Positions 11,391 through 22,269 of a stretch of 39,096 nt of DNA are shown here, one piece after another. Under the pieces are notes generated by a model. The model did no database searches. It was not told the DNA's origin and saw only the letters and a list, made by a program, of their open reading frames with translations. Position numbers and translations under genes: made by a program. Numbering within the stretch: position 1 is the stretch's first letter; every line of letters starts with the position of its first letter. The stretch comes from Catenaria anguillulae PL171 (Eukaryota > Blastocladiomycota > Blastocladiomycetes > Blastocladiales > Catenariaceae), in assembly GCA_002102555.1 (NCBI GenBank), contig MCFL01000222.1, forward strand, positions 1 to 39,096, given 5' to 3'.

Positions 11391-14300
11391 ATGTCTTCCT
11401 TTGCTACCGGGACCTCGGCCTCAGCATCGGCCCATTCCGAGCGCCAGCCGCTCCTGGCTGCGCCTGCTGCGGACTCCTCTCTCGCCGCCTCCCCTCCCAA
11501 TTCGTCCCGCTCTCGGTCCCGCGCGGCAACCTACGGAACCTCTGCGTCGACCACTCCCTCTAACAATGCCAGTGCCGCCGGCGCTCCCGGTGTGGCCGCC
11601 CCGCCCGTTCCAATCCAGTTGCCCCACAAGAAACTCGACACGACCGCCGGCGTGTTCTTGCCCGTCTTTCTTTCCATTTGGGGCCTACTTTTCTTTATTC
11701 GGTATCCATTCCTCGTCGGACACGCTGGCGTGCTTGGCCTGCTCGCCATGCTGGCTATCGGATACGCCATCACCACGCTCACGGCACTCTCCGTTTCGGC
11801 CATCTCCACAAACGGGCGCGTCAGGGCGGGCGGGCCGTACTTCATGATCTCGCGGTGTCTTGGCCCAGAGTTCGGCGGTGCCATTGGCATTGTGTTTTAC
11901 ATTGGTGGCGTCTTGGGCAACGGTATGAGCGCAGTTGGTTTCGTGGAACCGCTTTTGGATTCGTTCCCTGGCATTTTACCATCCTCGCCCGTATGTCCAG
12001 ATCATTGTCTTCCCATCAATTCGTGTGCCCTTGCTCACTGTTCCGCCTTGTTTATATGCTGCAGGGATACACGGCAATGTACGCCGCATCGCTTCTGGCA
12101 GTCGCCACCCTTCTCAGTTTCATGGGCTCTTCTGTCTTTGCGCGACTCAACTACATTCTCTTTTTCTTGCTCAACATGTCCACCTTTTCTGCTCTGCTCT
12201 CGCTCCTCTTTGGTACCCATGGCCTCAAACCTTCATGGTCCACCTTTCTCCAAAACTTATACCCAGCATTCCAACCGCCCGCATTTTCTGCACAAACTCT
12301 CTTTGGCATCCTCTTTCCTGCGTGCTCTGGTATTCTCGCGGGCGCATCCATGTCAGGAGAACTCAAGGACCCGAGCCGATCGATCCCAAAGGGAACCTTG
12401 TACGGTATCCTCGTGACGCTGTCCTTATACATTATCTCGCTGCTCGTCATGGCTTGCACGATTCCCCGCGACCTACTCGTGACCGACCTGGGCATCCTGC
12501 ACACACTCTCTGCCGTCCCATCTCTGTACATTACCGGCCTTTTTGCTGCCTCCTTCTACGGCGTGTTTGGCGGCATTCTCGGCACGTCTCAACTGCTTCG
12601 TGCCATTTTGCACGACCAACTGTTTCCCTTTCTGCCTCGCCGCATCTCCATGCCGCTGGCCATCGGGATCACCTGGACACTTACACAACTCGCTATGCTG
12701 GTCGCAAGCGATATCAACACCATCGCTCCTTTTTACTCGCAAACCAACCTCATGTGCTACGCCATTCTCAACCTGGCCTGCCTTCTCTTGCGACTTGCAG
12801 GCGCACCAAACTTTCGCCCACGCTTTCGGTACTTTGGGCGCGTGACTGCCTCCCTCGGCATGGCATTTGCGCTTGCAGCCATGTTCATCGTTGATGTGAC
12901 CTACGCGGCTGCTTGCATTCTCGTCTCTGCGTCTTTGTTTGCCTCCGTGCACTATTTCGGCGAACCAAAAGCCTGGGGCGACGTGGGCCAGGCGCTCATG
13001 TATCACCAAGTACGCCGTCTGCTGCTCAAACTCGACAGGCAACCCGCAGGTCCACGCCTCACGTCGTCCGCATCGCGCTCATCGCAACTCGCCTCGCTCA
13101 AGCTCTGGCGCCCGCAAATCCTGCTCGTCCCGCCTCCTACCACGACCGACCCGCTCACGTTCAAAAACACGATTCTTTTTGCAAACGACATGAAAAAGGG
13201 CTCCTTGTTCATGCTCGGCAAACTGATTGCTGCTCCCTCGCTGCGCGCTGCTGGGCCCGACAATGTCAAGCACGTGTACCGCGACTGGTGCACCAAAATC
13301 GTTGACCAGCTCTCCGTGAAGGCATTTGTCCATGTGGCCGTTGACTCGGACGCGCGCCGTGGAGTGGTGAGCATGGTCATGGGCGCCGGCATTGGGGCAA
13401 TGAAGCCCAACATTGTCATGGTGCTGTACCCGAGCGAGCAAGCCGTGGGCGGCGGTTGGGAACCGGCAACCTTTTTGGGCATTGTCGAGGATACACTTGC
13501 ACTGGACAAGGCCGTGGCAGTGACGAGGAACTTTGCAAGGGCCGAGGGCGGCGCCGGTGCAGGGTTTGCGAGGATCGATGTGTGGCCGCTTTGCTTGTCA
13601 CTGGCCGTACGCGCTGGACGTGGAGCCGACCAGGGCCAAGGTGGGAAGAAGAAGCGCGGCAAGTTGTTACGCAGACGTGCATCGGCCGTGTTTGGATTTC
13701 CATCATCCACCACCCCATCGTCCTCGTCGGCCGCTTCGTCCTCAGCCACCGACGCGCCGACGTCTTATGTCGACGACGTGGCCACCTTCACGCTCCTGCT
13801 CCAACTCAGCTTTATCCTGTCACGCACCGACCGCTGGCGCCACGCGCGTATCCGACTGTTCCTCGTCGTCGAGTCGCGCGCACACCGGTCGGCCGAGCGC
13901 CGCAACGTCCTCAAGGTTCTGACGGACTTGCGTATGGCCGATGTGATCGAGGTGGTTGTTGTTTGCCTTGAAGACGAGCGTGCCGCAGGCGTGATGCCCG
14001 CGGCGGCGGCGGGGGCTCCCGAAACGGCCCTGTCGCCGATCCCCGCGTCCGACGATTTGGAACCCGTGGTTGAGGATGCAGCGGGCGAGGACGGCGCCGA
14101 CCTCGATGAGGTGGCCGTCGCCAATCTCGAGCGCGCACGTTTCAAGGCGCCTCGGCGCTTGTTTTCGCCGACGGCCGACACGCCCACCAACGGGTCGCCT
14201 GCGCCGGCGGCCGCCGCAAGTGCTGGCGACGGCGACGACTCTGTGCTGGCACAAGTCGCGGCCATCCACCGGGTCGTGTGCAAGTACTCTGGCAGTGGAC

Positions 14301-14491
14301 TTGCCGGCGATCAAAGAGGCGCGGATGTGGTCTTGACGACATTGCCCGTGTCGGCGACGGGGGAACACGAACCGGATGCCGTGGTTGCGGGCGAATATTT
14401 GGGCGTCTTGGACAAGTTAACGAGCGAGTGGCCACCAACAGTCATGGTGGCGGCGAGTCGGGGCCAGTTTTCCGTTACGACAGAGTTGTAA
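11391..14491 (+). CDS. SLC12 cation-chloride cotransporter, Vhc1/SLC12A9-like
   Basis: These transporters move K+ (or Na+) with Cl- electroneutrally; yeast Vhc1 acts at the vacuolar membrane. There are two exons, 11391-11990 (200 codons) and 12065-14491, with a 74-nt phase-0 intron (GTATGT...GCAG). The product is 1008 aa. A Ser/Ala-rich cytosolic N-terminus (1-80) precedes KKLDTTAGVFLPVFLSIWGL, the start of the APC-fold core, then LTALSVSAISTNGRVRAGG and GPYFMISRCLGPEFGGAIGI. The second exon holds LFGILFPACSGILAGASMSG and LKDPSRSIPKGTLYG (the conserved core around TM6), then further membrane segments to about residue 510. A long soluble C-terminus has alternating alpha/beta blocks (KPNIVMVLYPS, RIRLFLVVESRA), Ala/Pro-rich linkers and an ending WPPTVMVAASRGQFSVTTEL typical of the family. 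The frame is intact. Confidence 0.92.
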
Positions 14492-14692
14492 ATTGTGTAT
14501 TGCGTTGAACTCATTCATCGTGTATCTACATAGCGTCTTATGAAATGTAACGGCATTCAGGAATGCACAAGACATGTGACGATAAAAGTAAAATGTATTG
14601 TGAATTCTACTGCGAGGAAAGAGTACACACAGGGACAAAATATCACGCTCACGCAATTGAAACAGTAAGATAGTAGACAAAAACAAACAGGA

Positions 14693-15853
14693 TCAGTCAC
14701 TCCTTGCGGCGGCCTCAGCGGTAGCAGCTTGCTTGCCAATAACGACGTCGGTAGTTGATGACGACGACGTCGCGCCATATCCAGAGGCACCGACGAGCGT
14801 TGACTCCTCGTCCTTCTTGTCCTCTTCACCAACCTGCGCGCCTGCTTGATCCGCCATGAAAACGTCCTTCCACCCCTTGGGATCGAAATTGAACACAAAC
14901 AGACCGACGACCATCAACATGAACCCACCAAAGTACCACGCCGTGATGGAGCTCGACTTCATGATAACAACCGTGCCCAAGAGCACAAAGAACCCACTTG
15001 TAAGCAAACTGACGTTGAACAAGGTGGCACTTGCCATGCGGAAAAAGTAGGGGCCCACCGAGTAGAGCGTAAACATGGCCACCAAAAAGCCAATCAAGTT
15101 GCCGGCAAAGCTCGGGACCACGTCGCTCGACATGCCCACCAGATCCGAAATCTCTTGCCGCTCAAAGATGGACATGTGCACACACGACACGAGTGTTCCA
15201 AAGAAACCGACAAACAAGCACAGCTCGTTGGGACCACCCAGGCGCTTGACTGCCCACTCTTGCGTCGTGTTGGCGAGCGCAAACCCCAAGCCGGAAATGA
15301 GGCCCAAAAAGTTGCCCAAGGCGACCGTCGACGAGTCCGTGACATCGGTGCTGAGGCGGGACGTGGCCGTGAGATCTTGCCAGACAATGATGGCCAGGCC
15401 GCCAATGGCGATAAGCAATGCGGCGAGGTGCAGGGCAGAGTAGCGTGCGCGGAACACAACCATGGAAATGAGCACCGTGAACGGCGTCGACGACTGGTTG
15501 AGCAAAAACGCAGACAAGGGCGACGTGTACGCAAATGCCTTGGTCACGGCATAGTTTGCGTAGAAGTCAAACACGCCAAACGCAAGGTAAATGTGCCAGA
15601 CGTTGCGCCAGTTGGCCACGGACCAGTTGGGGTCATTGTTCTTACGCTTGACGACGTGGAGCACACCAAAGACGAGGAACAGCAGCAAGTAGTGCAGGGC
15701 GAGCTGCGTGAAGGACAGGTAGAAGCCTGTCGGCGTCGAGGCGTTGGCGGCCAAGTTGAGCCCAGAGTTGAAGAGCTGCGACGAGGCGACCAGCAGCGAG
15801 AGCAGTTGGCCAAAGCCCACGATCACGGCGGCGTGCTTGATGTTGATTGGCAT
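14693..15853 (-). CDS. SLC35F-like (DUF914-type) drug/metabolite-superfamily transporter
   Basis: This is an intronless 386-aa polytopic membrane protein. The family order is clear: KHAAVIVGFGQLLSLLVASS (TM1), LALHYLLLFLVFGVLHVV, VFDFYANYAVTKAFAYTS (matching the family's D-x-x-A-N-Y-x-V-x-K-A-x-x-Y-T-S), LLNQSSTPFTVLISM, GLAIIVWQDL, GNFLGLISGLGFALANTTQE, FGTLVSCVHMSIFERQE, YSVGPYFFRMASATLFNVSL, then LLTSGFFVLLGTVVIM and MVVGLFVFNF. Ten membrane segments are expected. The C-terminal tail is acidic and Ser-rich. Substrates of fungal members are poorly known; sugar-nucleotide or thiamine-like cargo is only analogy. The start is the ATG at 15853 just before TM1. An upstream in-frame ATG at 15895 would add 14 lysine-rich residues. 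It converges with the cotransporter; the stops are about 200 nt apart. Confidence 0.88.
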   Translation of the reverse strand: MPINIKHAAVIVGFGQLLSLLVASSQLFNSGLNLAANASTPTGFYLSFTQLALHYLLLFLVFGVLHVVKRKNNDPNWSVANWRNVWHIYLAFGVFDFYANYAVTKAFAYTSPLSAFLLNQSSTPFTVLISMVVFRARYSALHLAALLIAIGGLAIIVWQDLTATSRLSTDVTDSSTVALGNFLGLISGLGFALANTTQEWAVKRLGGPNELCLFVGFFGTLVSCVHMSIFERQEISDLVGMSSDVVPSFAGNLIGFLVAMFTLYSVGPYFFRMASATLFNVSLLTSGFFVLLGTVVIMKSSSITAWYFGGFMLMVVGLFVFNFDPKGWKDVFMADQAGAQVGEEDKKDEESTLVGASGYGATSSSSTTDVVIGKQAATAEAAARSD

Positions 15854-17160
15854 GGCTTTTCTTTTCTTTTTTTTGGCGGGGGCCGAACCGTGCATGCATG
15901 CATGGGAGCGATGATCCACTCTCAACTTCGGCTCGGAAAAATGTGCTCAGAGCCCAGTGCATCTGTTTTTAGGATCACATAACGCCACAACGTGACCCGT
16001 TACCAGGCAGCGGATCTAGGCGGAACGTCATGGTCGTGGGTGCTTTGCACTTTTCCCGGCCGTCACCGTACGCTGGCTTGGCCAATGGCGGCCGAACTGG
16101 ACTCGAACTCCGAGCGTCTGTCGGAGCGGCACCATTTAAGGGCAGCTTGGTAGGACATGCCATGTCAAAACCATGTGTATACGCGCACATGGAGAAGACG
16201 CCTGGCCAGCTCTCGAGACTTGAACAGTTGTTTTGGTCAGTGCCACTCGAAAAAGTATGAGCAGTAGGAAACAGATGAGTTGCAGGCTTTGCCAGTGGTG
16301 AATGAAAATGAAAACAGTGTGAATCCGTCGTTTATTGTTGGTAGGGGCCATGTGACAAACGCCGGGTTTGTGCCGCCCGCAATGTCAAATGCCAACAACA
16401 TTTTCGAAACCGGAAATCCGTGTGCGAATGAATGTGCGGAATCCCCTCTGCCACAATTGCGGCCAACGCATGGACTGAATCGCGAGCTGAACATGTTTTA
16501 GGTGTTTTGGGTTGCCGACGGATAGGTGCCCGATCTCGAGCCATGTCAAATCAGGGCGATAGCGGACGGTTTGGGAGTCAGAGAGGTATCCAGACAGATA
16601 AATATTGATGCACCCCCGGCTGTTCACAAGGAGCTGACAAGTTGCTGGCGGGTTGCTGGCAAGTCGCGTCGATGCGACTCGCTGGCGAGAAAAAGTAAAT
16701 ACGAAGCGGCGATTGCGAGTTGTTTCAGGCGGAACGTCAACGACTTGGTGGGCAACTCGCTGGCGACTTGCTTTCGGGAACGCATGAGAGTCACCCTGGC
16801 ATGAGAGTCACCCTGGCATGAGAGTCACCCTGGCATTCAAATAACTCTCCTCACAACTCGCAGATGACTCGTGAGCGACTCATATGCGACTCGCGGTCAT
16901 GATTTATGGTCGAAAGAAAACCCATGCAGCACCCCCAACTGTTCAAAGCTGCTGTCGAGCCTGTTGATCATTTGTGTGCATGCATGAGTGGCATTCGGAC
17001 TTGCCACATATATTCGTTCATATCTGTACATTCATTGGCGCTACAAGAAAAAAAAAATGATGGAGGTTAGAATATCATACTAATGCTCGGCCGTCACATT
17101 CTTTCACGGTCCAGCTTCGATGCCAACGCAAAACCAAGAAGCGCAGCGTTAAACCTTGGT
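15854..17160. other. Intergenic region with simple and tandem repeats
   Basis: No gene is supported in this 1.3 kb. It includes the putative promoter of the SLC35F-like gene (a CTTTTCTTTTTTTT tract at about 15857-15873). A long patch (about 16640-16900) has many GACTCGC, GCGAGTC and AACTCGC words. A phrase near 16612 (CACCCCCGGCTGTTCA) recurs imperfectly near 16930 (CACCCCCAACTGTTCA), which suggests an old local duplication. Confidence 0.4.
16783..16833. repeat. Three perfect tandem copies of a 17-nt unit
   Basis: The unit CATGAGAGTCACCCTGG is repeated three times without mismatch and breaks off after a partial CATT. There are no spacers of the kind a CRISPR array has. It sits inside the GACTCGC-rich patch and looks like a minisatellite. 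Confidence 0.95.
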
Positions 17161-17167
17161 GCAGCCG

Positions 17168-18357
17168 TCAATTTGCCTGACCGATGTGGATGCTTGCGAG
17201 CTGGATTGTGGTTGCCGAGGTCGTCATACTACTACCACTCGGAACCGAACTTGACGCCAGCGCAAAAAAAAAAAAGACCACTTTGGCCAACTTGCACGAT
17301 GGCCCAAACCACCCAACACAGTGTAACTGTTGCTCTGATATGATCGAGACGTGATGGTGGTGAGATAGATCGCACATCATATGGAGAAAACACGAAGTGT
17401 ACACGTACAACTCTGGTTCAAAAACCTCGGGAATTTGCGAAACTGGTACAGCATGCTCGGAAATGTCGTGCTGAAAGAAATACGGGAGAGGACCAAATGT
17501 TGCCGTCTGTGGACGTGGCGCCGTGCACACGTAGTAGCTGTGACAGAACTATGTTAGCACAGTATTGATAACAACAAGCAGCAATGCGTACGATTGCCCT
17601 AGATGGTGGAGACTGTGAAAAGCTGGATCACAGAAGATCTGACAAGTGCCGTCACGTGTGCTGAAGAAAGCATTCAGCTCAAATTCCCAGTGTGGGGAAC
17701 GAGCGAAAAGGGCTGTAAACTCATCGCTTTGGCTCGGCCGACATCCTGCAGGACAAATGGGCCGCGAAAAGTTCTTGGTGAGTTGGAACAAAGGGCGAGA
17801 CTTGCGACCAATCAGGAACTCGTCGACGCCTGAGAAGGGAATCGAGAGCGCTTCACGGAAGTCAAGTTCCCATTTAACAGGGATGCTTGCTGGATTCGCG
17901 AGCCACTTGTCAAACGCGGACTACATATTGGAAGTAAACGCAGGCCATCAGCAATGAAACAGACCCATTTCAATCGATTCAAGCGTGTACCTCATCTGAG
18001 AGCTGGTACAAATCGTCACTATTGACCTACATAGATGTGCGCTGTTGGTCAACCAAAACGCTGAAGACAATGAATGAATTGCACTGCGCGCACCAATTCT
18101 GCTTCACTCGATGGCGCGAAGTAGACATGGAAGCGGAAATGCCGGTCCAATAAGAAACGCATGTCGTCCCACCGTTCTTCCAAGAACAGCGCCAAAATCC
18201 GCCCAAATGATCCGTATGCCGTGTTGTCGCCTTGATTCAATTCCGCGGCAAGCAAGCCGAGAATGTTGTTGTCGATGATTGCATGCACGAGTGGCGTGAA
18301 GCAAGAATCAAAAGCACACGCGAAAAAGTATTCGTACTCGACCCGCCCCTACCGCTT
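17168..18357 (-). CDS. Spliced hypothetical protein, unknown family
   Basis: Open minus-strand segments chain through plausible introns. The first (18350-18060) reads EYEYFFACAFDSCFTPLVHA ... FLEERWDDMRFLLDRHFRFH. After an intron ending TATGTAG near 17924 comes SAFDKWLANPASIPVKWELD ... FSGVDEFLIGRKSRPLFQL, running to CQIFCDPAFHSLHHLGQ. A 54-nt intron (GTACGC...CACAG, about 17591-17538) leads to SYYVCTAPRPQTATFGPLPY and YVYTSCFLHMMCDLSHHHH. Amino-acid composition and splice signals support a real protein of about 350 residues or more. The start is not clear, because a stop precedes the first segment near the divergent gene at 18404. The exon 1 to 2 junction also needs either an unusual donor or a frame slip. 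I do not recognise the family. Confidence 0.45.
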
Positions 18358-18403
18358 TTCCCCCAATGTCAACCTTCCATTCACCCCCACACCTCGTTCT
18401 CAC

Positions 18404-18856
18404 ATGTCGCTCCCGCTCGCCGACTTCCAGACGCCTGTGTCGGCCGCATCCACCTCGGTCTCTGCCTCGCCGACCATGCTCGCACCGCTGCCGACTTCCG
18501 CCGCCGCCGCCGCCCGATCCCAAACAGTGTCGGTCGAGCAGATTGCCGACCTCATGTCGGACACGCGAATCCACATAAACTATGTGCACATGGCATACGA
18601 CGAGAGTCGCGCACGAGTGCTTGCGTTCGGGTTGCCCGACGAGTTGGTTCCCGACTTTGAGCACGACTGTTACTCTGCGGCGGGGCAGCGGCGGCTGGAA
18701 GAGGCGCAGGCGCAAGTGTAACGAAACTTGGAGGACATGTGGTATGGGGACGAGCTGGGTGCGCACAGTGAAGCAGGTGCATCACCGGGTGCGGAGGGTG
18801 CGGAGGATGACGCGGCGTCTGGAGGGGGCAACACTTGGTCACCAGGGTGGGAATGA
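18404..18856 (+). CDS. Small hypothetical protein with an in-frame TAA
   Basis: An ATG at 18404 opens a 105-codon frame: a Ser/Ala-rich start, then VSVEQIADLMSDTRIHINYV and LAFGLPDELVPDFEHDCYSA, ending RRLEEAQAQV at TAA 18719-18721. The same frame then stays open for 44 more codons to TGA 18854-18856, reading RNLEDMWYGDELGAHSEAGA and a low-complexity acidic/Gly tail. The helix RRLEEAQAQV-RNLEDMW continues naturally across the TAA, so the stop may be a CAA-to-TAA change, a base-call error, or the true end. No family is recognised. It is divergent from the minus-strand gene at 18357. Confidence 0.5.
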
Positions 18857-20240
18857 CGTGAACGGCGCCGCGGCGATGACGCGTGTCGCCGCAGAAGACT
18901 GGGTGCCGTGGATCACGGCGGCGACAGAGGCGTCTGAGGGCAGAGAGGTGGGTGCGCGGACACGGGGCTGTTGGCCGGCACCGGCCATTGCGCGGACAAC
19001 GGGCATCTTGGCGGGCACGCACACCTTGGCGGGCATGTGCCTTTGTGCAGACACGGGCACGATCCCGAAGCAGGCTTGGAAGCGGGCTTGGTTGGCGGCC
19101 GTGATGGCCCACGGGTCCATGTTGGCCTGCTCGGGGCGCGGGGTCCCGAAAATCGAAGGCTCCTGGAAGGTGACGGCCTCGTCGACGCCGTCATTCCTGT
19201 TAAATGTTGCGACGACAAGTGAGAAACATGGGAAAACGGCAAACGCTGGAATCGCAGCGAAGCGGAATAGAAAACGCACTCATCGCTGGGAGAGGCGGCG
19301 CGACGGTTGGCGGCCGGGCGATGGTTGTTGTTGGTGCTGTTGCCGTTGGCGAAAGGGTTGGAGGAGAAGAAGGACGTTGCGGACGAGGATCAGGGGTGAC
19401 CGGGGAGGAAACTTGGGATGAGAAAGCGAGGAGTGTGCGTAATGGATTATCTCCGCAATGAGGAATAGGGGGCACAAAGAGCGAGAACGGAAACGGGTGG
19501 TGGCACGCGAATGATCCGCTACCCCGCAACCCACAAACACCACGGGGCCACTCGCCACCAGTATCGCTGTGTTGCGGTACATACTTGACCATGGCCAAGT
19601 CAACCGCCTCCGCCGCCGCGCCAAACAACATGCGAATAGTTGCTGCATCCTTGTGTGACTGCCATTGCCGGGGGGCGGCAAGCCAACCGGGCATTGGTCG
19701 ATGGCAACAAGATTGGGCGAGATGCCCAGCTCGGCAAGGCGGGCGAAACGAGCAGTCCGAGCAAGCGAGGCGAGGCCCTTTTTGAGAAGCAGTCGGGTTG
19801 TAAAGTCAAGCACTCGGGATCGCTGTGCGGCGTCCAGCAGCGATTGTGGGCTTGACCAAGCATGGGGCGAGTTGATCTGTGGGAAAATGAGTGGTTCAGT
19901 ATACTACATAGTGAGAGAGAGCGTTGGAGACTGACAGGGAGCTGATCAAAACAAGTACGCTGTCGGCCCATCGTTTGGCGGCAGAGGCGGCAAGCATGGT
20001 GGAGATGTGGGTTGATCTGCATCAGCAGGCGGAGGAATAGAGAAGTCTCAGCGTCCAAACCATGTCAACTGGCAAGGCTACATTCAAAGAGATACGGACG
20101 GATTGGGAACGCCGAGATGGCTGTTTCTTGAAAGGGAGAGACAGAGAGACAGTCGAACGCGGTCACGGCGCGTGGGTTGGATGAGTCAATGTCGGCGGAA
20201 GGGGGGTTGATGCAACGGTCGCTGAAAACACTGGCGTAGG
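18857..20240 (-). CDS. Spliced gene; weak VHS/ENTH-like helical region and NPF motif
   Basis: A chain of minus-strand segments starts at about 20230: DRCINPPSADIDSSNPRAV, then DMVWTLRLLYS and THISTMLAASAAKRWADSVL with LVLISS. An intron ending TTTTCCCACAG (near 19874) leads to INSPHAWSSPQSLLDAAQRS, RVLDFTTRLLLKKGLASLAR and FARLAELGISPNLVAIDQ. Then come ATIRMLFGAAAEAVDLAMV with a GTATGT donor, SSNPFANGNSTNNN and, after an intron ending TTTAACAG, GVDEAVTFQEPSIFG and NMDPWAITAANQARFQACF. The N-terminal helices faintly recall VHS/ENTH superhelices, and NPF is the ligand of EH domains in endocytosis, so a trafficking adaptor is possible. At least two frame changes lack an intron explanation. Function is a guess; coding nature is likelier. 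Confidence 0.35.
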
Positions 20241-20626
20241 GGTTTGCTTCGAGTTTTAACTAGTTTACAGCCACTTGTTCGTCATCAAGACAAAGAGGCC
20301 GATGTTGCAAATGCCTTGCTGTTGGCTGATACACGTCAGTTGCCCCCAACACATGGACTACTGGTACTCACGAGCAGAATATGTACTGTGTTTGGTGTTT
20401 TGGGTTGCATCTAAAAAGACTAAAGGCAGAGTGCGACTTGCGTGACCTGTCACGTTTTTATTCACCGTTGCCACGGACCGCACGCGCAATGGGGATAATT
20501 GCAGGGCTCACGTGACGAAGATCTCTGTGCTTCGATTGCCTTCTCTTCCCGTCTCTCAGCTTTTCTCACGGACAGCTTTGATCTCTCGCCAAACCTGTCT
20601 CGCGACTCATTTCAACGTCGTTTGCA
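20241..20626. other. Intergenic region
   Basis: I see no coding signal beyond short chance frames. It probably holds the divergent promoters of the minus-strand gene ending upstream and the weak plus-strand candidate at 20627. Confidence 0.3.
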
Positions 20627-21085
20627 ATGGATGCTACAATAGATCCTGTCCAATCTTTGCAGGCTGCCCTGGCGAATCCTCTCGGGACGAGGGTCACGGG
20701 TGTCGTTGCAGGAAAGCCTATTCGTGTTGGTTGATGCTGGCATCCAAGCTCACCGTGGCACTGTGTGGGGTGGCCTTCCTTGCAATGTACCCGAGCCAGC
20801 CCGGCCCCATCGCCACCCTCACCACCATGACGCTCTTCATTACCCTCCGCCTGATCTGCCACAACGTTACCTTACCGACCACGGGTTGTACGGGCTGCAC
20901 GGGTTGCGCTTGGATACGGGAATGCTTGCGGATCCGCAAGATACCTGGGACGGTTGAGTCGCACTGGGATGCACTGGAGACGCAACGCCAGTTAGTGGGT
21001 GACACCGGCGCAATCAGTGGAACCAGTGGGATACGCGGGATACATTGGGTCAGGCGCTGCTGTTGGGTAACTGGAGTGTGTGATG
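20627..21085 (+). CDS. Weak candidate: small membrane protein with frame changes
   Basis: The ATG at 20627 reads MDATIDPVQSLQAALANPLG and TRVTGVVAGKPIRVG before a stop. A second frame then carries a hydrophobic stretch LASKLTVALCGVAFLAMYPS followed by IATLTTMTLFITLRLI. A third frame carries GLRLDTGMLADPQDTWDG. Further on, NQWDTRDTLGQALLLGNWSV ends at a TGA near 21085. Each piece looks protein-like, but they sit in different frames with no convincing splice sites. It could be a real gene disrupted by base errors, or a chance arrangement. No family is recognised. Confidence 0.2.
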
Positions 21086-22269
21086 AGCGCGCTGGATGAG
21101 TGCTGGCCAGCTTTCAGTGGTATACGTTGGTGGTTCAAGAGAGTTTTCCAGGTCCATGCAAGAGCAGGCGGTGAGCCTGTTTATTGGTCGCAGGTATGAA
21201 TGGGCGGGCAACAAGACGGTTGTGGAAGTATGCGAGTTGATGTTGGTTTCGTGGCCCATGTATTGGCCAACATCAGTTCCACTTCCATTCATGTTTTTCT
21301 TGCTGTGGGGTCTCCTTTACCATCCTTGCAAATGCGGTGTCTGTCAATGTACAACTTGCAATGGAGCATCAATCTGTCTGGGAATCCGCTGGGGGAGGGG
21401 GCACCTTGAGCTCGAGTCGGAGACAGCCACGTTGGAACAGTCACCTCAGCCCGATTTTTCTAGCTGTCTGTGGCCGGGCAACGCCGGCGGGTCGCGCTAG
21501 TGTTAGCGAAAAGATGAGGAAAAGTGATCACTGGTGACAGACACGTCATCAACTCACAGCGACGTGGGGTCGGAGGCATCGACGAGGCGAAGCAGGGAGT
21601 GCGACAATGACAGACGTACCAAAGGGCGGCAGAAGCAGAGCTGACACCTGGCCTGGCCTGGCCATGGACAGGCGAGGAGACACGACCAGCGGCCGACTTG
21701 GAGCCTTGGCGCCGGTGCCTTCTCAGAGTGGGCCGACGCCAACGGGCTCCTGCGCGCTTGTGCCAGTGGGGCGTGGGCCATTGTTGAATTGTTGAGCGCG
21801 GTGACTGAAGGTGGATAAGCAGCAAGAATGAGCCAAGGGGACGGGCGGCTCACAGTGATGAGACAGAAGGGAGCCGTACCTTATGGTGAGTACATGACTG
21901 GCAAAGAGAGGAGACAGTCATAAGTAAGTCAAGTCAACCCGAAAAATCCGCGAGAGACGCAGAGAGAGGGGAGGGAGAGAGAGAGAGAAAGTCACAGCTG
22001 AGAGTGTCAGTGCTGTACAGTTCCGTAGTTCGCGCCTCAAGCACTTTGTTCATTTGATCTCGCCAAGATCGGCGGCCCGTACCAGACGACATGACACACT
22101 GGCTCGGCAGGTCTTGCTTGGCCTTGGCAAGGCAGACAAACATGAGGAATGATCCAAGAGAGAAGCAATTGCATTGATTTGTAAATATATGGCCGATTCG
22201 AGATTGTGGCCAGCGAATGTTCGTCTACCCCCTTGTAATTTCCTGGTAACCAAAACTATCGCAAGGAGA
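21086..22269. other. Low-information region around a small spliced candidate
   Basis: Apart from the small minus-strand candidate at 21460-21781, I see no supported gene. A GA-rich tract (about 21955-21990) reads as CT repeats on the minus strand. Confidence 0.3.
21460..21781 (-). CDS. Candidate two-exon small protein (86 aa)
   Basis: The ATG at 21781 reads MAHAPLAQARRSPLASAHSE and ends its first exon at LVDASDPTS, directly before a consensus GTGAGT donor (21557-21552). A TAG acceptor at 21499-21497 leads to a 37-nt last exon ending CPATDS and TAG 21462-21460. The splice keeps frame and gives 86 codons. The protein is basic and Cys-containing, with no recognised domain. The matching splice signals are the only support. 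Confidence 0.28.

Noticed and set aside
14846-15982. Long plus-strand open frame (378 codons)
   Set aside because: It is the antisense of the SLC35F-like gene: charged, low-complexity, no domain, and caused by codon bias of the real gene.
16085-16150. Minus-strand T-loop-like TTCGAGT suggesting a tRNA
   Set aside because: The flanking 5-bp stem does not pair, and no clover-leaf can be drawn.
16783-16833. CRISPR-like array
   Set aside because: The units are directly adjacent with no spacers, and the genome is eukaryotic.
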